Shown: positions 6,108 to 9,202 of the stretch, piece after piece | Layout: every line of letters begins with the position of its first letter | How positions within the stretch are numbered: the first letter of the stretch is position 1 | Assembly: GCA_049964535.1 (NCBI GenBank) | Contig: JBMFXG010000108.1 | Span: 1-9,202 of the forward strand | Length of the DNA: 9,202 bases | Source of the DNA: JAJYZP01 sp049964535 | GTDB lineage: Bacteria > Actinomycetota > Acidimicrobiia > Acidimicrobiales > Acidimicrobiaceae | Reading direction: 5' to 3' | Notes under the pieces: generated by a model | Databases searched by the model: none | What the model was told of the DNA's origin: nothing | Seen by the model: the letters and a program-made list of their open reading frames with translations, nothing else | Made by a program: the position numbers and the translations under genes

Positions 6108-7175
6108 ATGTCCAAAATCAAAGTAGCGCTTGCCGGCATCGGCAACTGTGCAAGCTCACTCATCCAAGGTGTTGAGTACTATCGCAACGCCGACCCAACC
6201 GAGCAAGTTCCAGGACTCATGCACGTAGTCCTTGGCGGTTACCACGTCAGCGACCTCGAGTTCGTCTGCGCCTTCGATGTCGACGCCCAAAAAGTTGGAA
6301 CCGATCTTTCGAAAGCGATCTTCGCTTCAAAGAACAATACCATCAAGTTCGCTCCAGTCCCTGAGCTCTCTGTCGACGTCTTGCGAGGTCCAACCCTTGA
6401 TGGTCTCGGTAAGTACTATCGCCAAGTAGTTGAGGAGTCTCCCGCAGAGCCAGTCGATGTCGTGGAGGCACTTCGATCCAGCGGGGCCGAAGTTCTGGTG
6501 TCGTATCTCCCAGTCGGTTCTGAAAATGCACAGAAGTTTTACGCTCAAGCAGCTATCGATGCCGGAGTAGCGTTCGTTAACGCCATCCCGGTCTTTATCG
6601 CGTCCGATCCCGTCTGGGCCAAGAAGTTCGAAGATGCCGGCGTACCGATCATCGGCGATGATATCAAGAGCCAGGTCGGTGCAACCATCGTGCATAGAAT
6701 GCTCGCTCGACTCTTCGAAGATCGAGGACTGGTCCTCGATCGTACCTACCAGCTCAACGTCGGCGGCAACATGGACTTCATGAACATGCTCGAGCGCGAG
6801 CGACTCGAGTCCAAGAAGATCTCCAAGACCCAATCGGTAACGAGCCAGATCGACAACGGTATCGATGCCGGCGACGTCCATATCGGTCCTTCCGATCACG
6901 TTGCCTGGCTCGAAGATCGCAAGTGGGCCTACATCCGACTCGAGGGTCGAAACTTTGGCGACGTCCCTCTCAATATCGAGCTCAAGCTTGAAGTTTGGGA
7001 CAGCCCTAACTCCGCTGGCGTGATTATCGATGCCGTACGCTGCGCCAAGATCGGTCTCGACCGAAAGATTGGCGGTCCACTACTTGGTCCATCGGCCTAC
7101 TTCATGAAGTCCCCGCCGATCCAGTACCGCGATCAGGTAGCCCAGGAGATGGTCGAAGAGTTCCAACAACCGTAG
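6108..7175 (+). CDS. ino1: Inositol-3-phosphate (myo-inositol-1-phosphate) synthase
   Basis: This enzyme converts glucose 6-phosphate to 1D-myo-inositol 3-phosphate using bound NAD+, the committed step to inositol, phosphatidylinositol and, in many actinobacteria, mycothiol. The 355-residue product has the compact bacterial/archaeal length (M. tuberculosis Ino1 is about 367). The NAD-binding turn is VALAGIGNCASSLIQGVEYY (6-25). Other family landmarks are GDDIKSQVGATIVHRML (183-199), LNVGGNMDFMNM (216-227), SKKISKTQSVTSQI (235-248), PSDHVAWLEDRKWAYIRLEG (261-280) and DSPNSAGVIIDAVRC (298-312). ATG 6108-6110 has AAAGGAAA a few bases upstream. It follows padR on the same strand, with its own possible AT-rich promoter in the 66-nt gap (tacgtattta). 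A strong terminator follows it. No key segment is missing. Confidence 0.96.
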   Translation: MSKIKVALAGIGNCASSLIQGVEYYRNADPTEQVPGLMHVVLGGYHVSDLEFVCAFDVDAQKVGTDLSKAIFASKNNTIKFAPVPELSVDVLRGPTLDGLGKYYRQVVEESPAEPVDVVEALRSSGAEVLVSYLPVGSENAQKFYAQAAIDAGVAFVNAIPVFIASDPVWAKKFEDAGVPIIGDDIKSQVGATIVHRMLARLFEDRGLVLDRTYQLNVGGNMDFMNMLERERLESKKISKTQSVTSQIDNGIDAGDVHIGPSDHVAWLEDRKWAYIRLEGRNFGDVPLNIELKLEVWDSPNSAGVIIDAVRCAKIGLDRKIGGPLLGPSAYFMKSPPIQYRDQVAQEMVEEFQQP

Positions 7176-7207
7176 TAACACCGATGACCACGTCAGTGGC
7201 GCGTAGT

Positions 7208-7244
7208 GAGGCCGAGCACTGTTCTGTGCTCGGCCTCAAATTTT
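7208..7244 (+). terminator. Intrinsic terminator of ino1
   Basis: A perfect 12-bp stem, GAGGCCGAGCAC / GTGCTCGGCCTC (7208-7219 and 7226-7237) with a 6-nt loop, is followed by AAATTTT (7238-7244), 32 nt after the ino1 stop. On the minus strand no T-tract follows the hairpin, so it serves ino1 best; it may also slow transcripts leaving the convergent cca gene. Confidence 0.88.
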
Positions 7245-8636
7245 CTACGAACGATCCTTCCACCACTGCAACAACCGTCTCTGCGCCTCTTCTTGTCCGA
7301 TGAGACCTTCGTCGAGACGGATCTCGAAAAGAAAATCGAGCGCTTCGCCTACCGCTCGAGACGGCCGCAGACCGAGTAGCTCCATGACCTCATCGCCATT
7401 GAGCTCCGGTCGAATCGAATCGAGCTCTTCTTGCTCCCGAAGCGCAGCTATGCGACGCTCTAGCTCTTCCATCCGATTGCGGAAAAGCTGCACCTTGTGT
7501 TGGTTCCGAGTCGTCGCGTCGCAGAGAGTCAATTCATTGAGCTCAGAGAGAAGGTCACCAGCGTCGCGAACGTAGCGCCGAACCGCCCGATCGTTCCACC
7601 CTGCACCGTAGGTATGGAATCGAAGATGAAGCTCTACGAGCTTGACGACTGGTTCGATCTCCTGGGTCGAAAAGTGGAGCGCTACGAGCCGCTTTCTGGC
7701 CATCTTAGCGCCAACAACATCGTGAAAATGAAACGAGACGCCTTCGGGGCCGACCTGGCGGGTCCGGGGTTTACCAATGTCGTGGAGGAGCGCCGCAAGA
7801 CGAAGTGTCAACTTCGGCGAAGCTCTTCGAACAACCTCTATCGTGTGGGCGAGCACATCCTTATGGTGATGAATTGGATCTTGTTCAAGGGCGAGTGCTG
7901 GTATCTCAGGTAAGAAGTGATCGAAAAGGCCGGTATTCACCAGATACCACAGGCCACGCGTCGGATCTTCAATCACCAAGAGCTTGCTAAGTTCATCTCG
8001 GATACGTTCCGGTGAGACCACTGAGAGTCTGGCACCCTCTGAGTGAATGGCATCCAGGAGACTGGGGTCGATCTCGAGAGAGAATCTCGCAATGAAACGC
8101 GCGGCGCGCAACATTCGTAACGGATCTTCTGACATCGAGATCTCAGGAGCGATCGGTGTTCTTAGAACTCCCTTCGCTAAATCGCTCAGTCCATCGAAAG
8201 GATCGATCAGACTGTGATCGGCATCGATCAGATCGATCGCCATTGCGTTGATCGTAAAATCTCGGCGAGAGAGGTCCTCAGTGATGGAGTTCGAGAACTT
8301 CACCTCTGGTTTTCTTGAGTCCTTGGAGTAGCTGTCGGCCCGATGGGTGGTGATCTCAATCCGTCTTCCATGGATCTCAATCCCAATAGTCCCGAACTTT
8401 TTCCCTACAGTCCACAAGGCGTCAGCGATGGGACGAGCGATCTTTTCGATCTCGTCTGGGGTTGCATCGGTAGTGAGATCGATGTCCACCGTCTCCGGCG
8501 ACAACTCGGCCCGAACGACGAGGTCTCTAACGATTCCACCAACGAGATACAGCGCTCGATGCTCAGCGTCAAACGCACGAGCAAGCTCCTGACACTCCCG
8601 CCGGATTGCAAGCAGGTCAACGGTTGGCACTGACAC
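7245..8636 (-). CDS. cca: CCA-adding tRNA nucleotidyltransferase with HD domain (PcnA/Cca family)
   Basis: This class II nucleotidyltransferase adds or repairs the 3' CCA end of tRNAs. The 463-residue product is close in length and sequence to M. tuberculosis PcnA (Rv3907c). The nucleotidyltransferase core has LVGGIVRDLV (31-40), catalytic DIDLTTDA (51-58), RRDFTINAMAIDL (124-136), the EDPLR (170-174) EDxxR-type motif and SPERIRDELSKLL (208-220). An HD phosphohydrolase domain follows, with HHHKDVLAHTIEVV (256-269) and AALLHDIGKPRTR (281-293). The C-terminal tail ends LLQWWKDRS. The start is taken as GTG 8634-8636; GTG 8628-8630 is an alternative two codons later. Neither has a clear ribosome-binding site, and TAGTAT ends 4 nt upstream of the first, so a leaderless transcript is possible. 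Some relatives are poly(A) polymerases; the EDxxR motif favours CCA addition. It converges on ino1. Confidence 0.94.
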   Translation of the reverse strand: MSVPTVDLLAIRRECQELARAFDAEHRALYLVGGIVRDLVVRAELSPETVDIDLTTDATPDEIEKIARPIADALWTVGKKFGTIGIEIHGRRIEITTHRADSYSKDSRKPEVKFSNSITEDLSRRDFTINAMAIDLIDADHSLIDPFDGLSDLAKGVLRTPIAPEISMSEDPLRMLRAARFIARFSLEIDPSLLDAIHSEGARLSVVSPERIRDELSKLLVIEDPTRGLWYLVNTGLFDHFLPEIPALALEQDPIHHHKDVLAHTIEVVRRASPKLTLRLAALLHDIGKPRTRQVGPEGVSFHFHDVVGAKMARKRLVALHFSTQEIEPVVKLVELHLRFHTYGAGWNDRAVRRYVRDAGDLLSELNELTLCDATTRNQHKVQLFRNRMEELERRIAALREQEELDSIRPELNGDEVMELLGLRPSRAVGEALDFLFEIRLDEGLIGQEEAQRRLLQWWKDRS

Positions 8637-8640
8637 GAGG

Positions 8641-8646
8641 ATACTA
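8641..8646 (-). promoter_or_regulatory. Possible -10 element of cca
   Basis: The minus-strand hexamer TAGTAT fits the TAnnnT pattern of actinobacterial -10 boxes. It lies 4 nt before the first GTG and 10 nt before the second. With no ribosome-binding site in between, leaderless initiation at the second GTG would fit the usual -10 to start distance. No -35 hexamer is recognisable. Confidence 0.3.
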
Positions 8647-9091
8647 CACCACTACCAAGACCCATGCATGGAGATCACCTCCAGCTTGGGTCCCGTACAC
8701 ATCTTCGACGAAGGAGATCCGTGCCCACTCACAGGCCCGAACGCCAACCCGGCTCCACCGATGTACGACTCACCGAGTCCACGTCAAGACTCCCCGTCTT
8801 TGCGATGGTCACTTCTCGAAGAGCAAGTCCTTGAGGCGCCATAGAGCTTGCTACCTCATCAAACGTTCCGAGCCCCGGGCTCCGTAGGGTCCATCACGCA
8901 GTCCACGCAACTCCCACAACAGCAGCGCTCTCCCATCCGCCACTAGAGTCCGCTTCTGCGGCCTCAAAGTCAATACGCACCCAATAGGGATCTTCTACGC
9001 TCGTTTCGGGGCAACGAGCGCTGAGGAAGGAGAACCGATCGTGCGCTATGGGCCGAGTGAGCTGCAAGCAGCGAGACCGAGACCGGCCCAA
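8644..9091 (-). pseudogene. Possible decayed gene remnants upstream of cca
   Basis: These 448 bases hold no convincing intact gene on either strand. On the minus strand protein-like fragments occur in two frames. Frame 1 gives a 65-codon stretch (stop 8894-8896) including EDPYWVRIDFEAAEAD. After that stop it gives a 54-residue stretch (8729-8893) including GTFDEVASSMAPQGLALREV and TIAKTGSLDVDS. A second frame (8644-8769) gives EWARISFVEDVYGTQAGGDL. The fragments could be one ancestral gene broken by stop codons and a frameshift near 8730-8770. They could also be non-coding sequence that happens to stay open. I do not recognise a family. An 8-bp perfect hairpin (8998-9005 with 9013-9020) lies inside, without a U-tract. 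A 58-codon plus-strand frame (8668-8844) overlaps and has no ribosome-binding site. Confidence 0.3.
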
Positions 9092-9202
9092 CTACGCCTC
9101 CAAAGCTCGCCGTCGTTGCTCTTCAACGATGTCTACGATCGGCTTTATAGCTGAACCCCGAGAGCTCTCCCCAACAAATTCACCATCCGCAAGACTTGAA
9201 AG
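9092..9202 (-). CDS. 3' end of an unidentified gene (5' part beyond the window)
   Basis: The minus-strand frame is open from the right edge to TAG 9092-9094 and gives 36 residues, with ADGEFVGESSRGSAIKPIVD followed by a charged helix, EEQRRRALEA. Composition and codon choice look like the genuine genes here, and the next codons after the stop lose this character. It is too short to assign a family. It points the same way as cca, about 455 nt away, and the region between them may contain decayed coding sequence. Confidence 0.5.
   Translation of the reverse strand, partial: LSSLADGEFVGESSRGSAIKPIVDIVEEQRRRALEA

Noticed and set aside
6327..6899. Minus-strand open frame opposite ino1 (190 codons)
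   Set aside because: ino1 motifs are continuous on the plus strand; the antisense frame has no domain and no ribosome-binding site that I can see.
8668..8844. Plus-strand 58-residue frame (MEITSSLGPVHIFDEGDPCP...) divergent from cca
   Set aside because: No ribosome-binding site or family match; it is proline-rich and overlaps minus-strand frames with equal coding appearance. I could not decide in its favour.
8881..9091. RNA gene (RNase P RNA, tmRNA, SRP RNA or tRNA) in the gap upstream of cca
   Set aside because: No conserved core sequences or cloverleaf were found on either strand; only one 8-bp hairpin is evident.

Overview
The window looks like chromosomal DNA of an actinobacterium, most likely of the class Acidimicrobiia. 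I infer this from three things. The core gene order rpsF-ssb-rpsR-rplI-dnaB, with DUF5318, PadR and ino1 genes next to it, resembles the Mycobacterium tuberculosis region Rv0046c-Rv0058 as I recall it. Base composition is moderate-GC. The left-end gene carries YWLVASDGGIFSFG-type repeats, which I associate with secreted proteins of Acidimicrobiia. The assignment rests on memory of these families, not on a search.

Layout, left to right. Positions 1-956 (+) hold the 3' end of a secreted repeat protein with a GH25-like C-terminal domain. It converges on a minus-strand operon read from right to left: rpsF (S6), ssb, rpsR (S18), rplI (L9) and dnaB. The genes are tightly spaced, including a 4-nt ATGA overlap between rpsR and rplI. 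DnaB contains an in-frame 176-residue mini-intein without a homing endonuclease, and S18 has an unusual acidic tail of about 50 residues. Upstream of rpsF is a leader of about 60 nt with strong hairpin potential. Before that lies a small minus-strand zinc-ribbon gene of family DUF5318.

A divergent intergenic region with two palindromes separates DUF5318 from a plus-strand pair: a PadR-family regulator and ino1, myo-inositol-1-phosphate synthase. ino1 ends in a strong 12-bp-stem terminator and converges on cca, the tRNA nucleotidyltransferase, on the minus strand. Upstream of cca, positions 8644-9091 contain no convincing intact gene. Minus-strand reading frames there give protein-like fragments broken by stops and frame changes, possibly a decayed gene. 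The right edge (9092-9202, minus) is the 3' end of another, unidentified gene.

Functionally the window is mostly housekeeping: replication (DnaB, SSB), the ribosome (S6, S18, L9), tRNA 3'-end maturation (Cca) and inositol synthesis (Ino1), which in actinobacteria feeds phosphatidylinositol and, in many, mycothiol. I see no defence system, CRISPR array, insertion sequence or tRNA gene. The most unusual items are the DnaB mini-intein, the S18 tail, the rpsF leader and the disrupted region upstream of cca.
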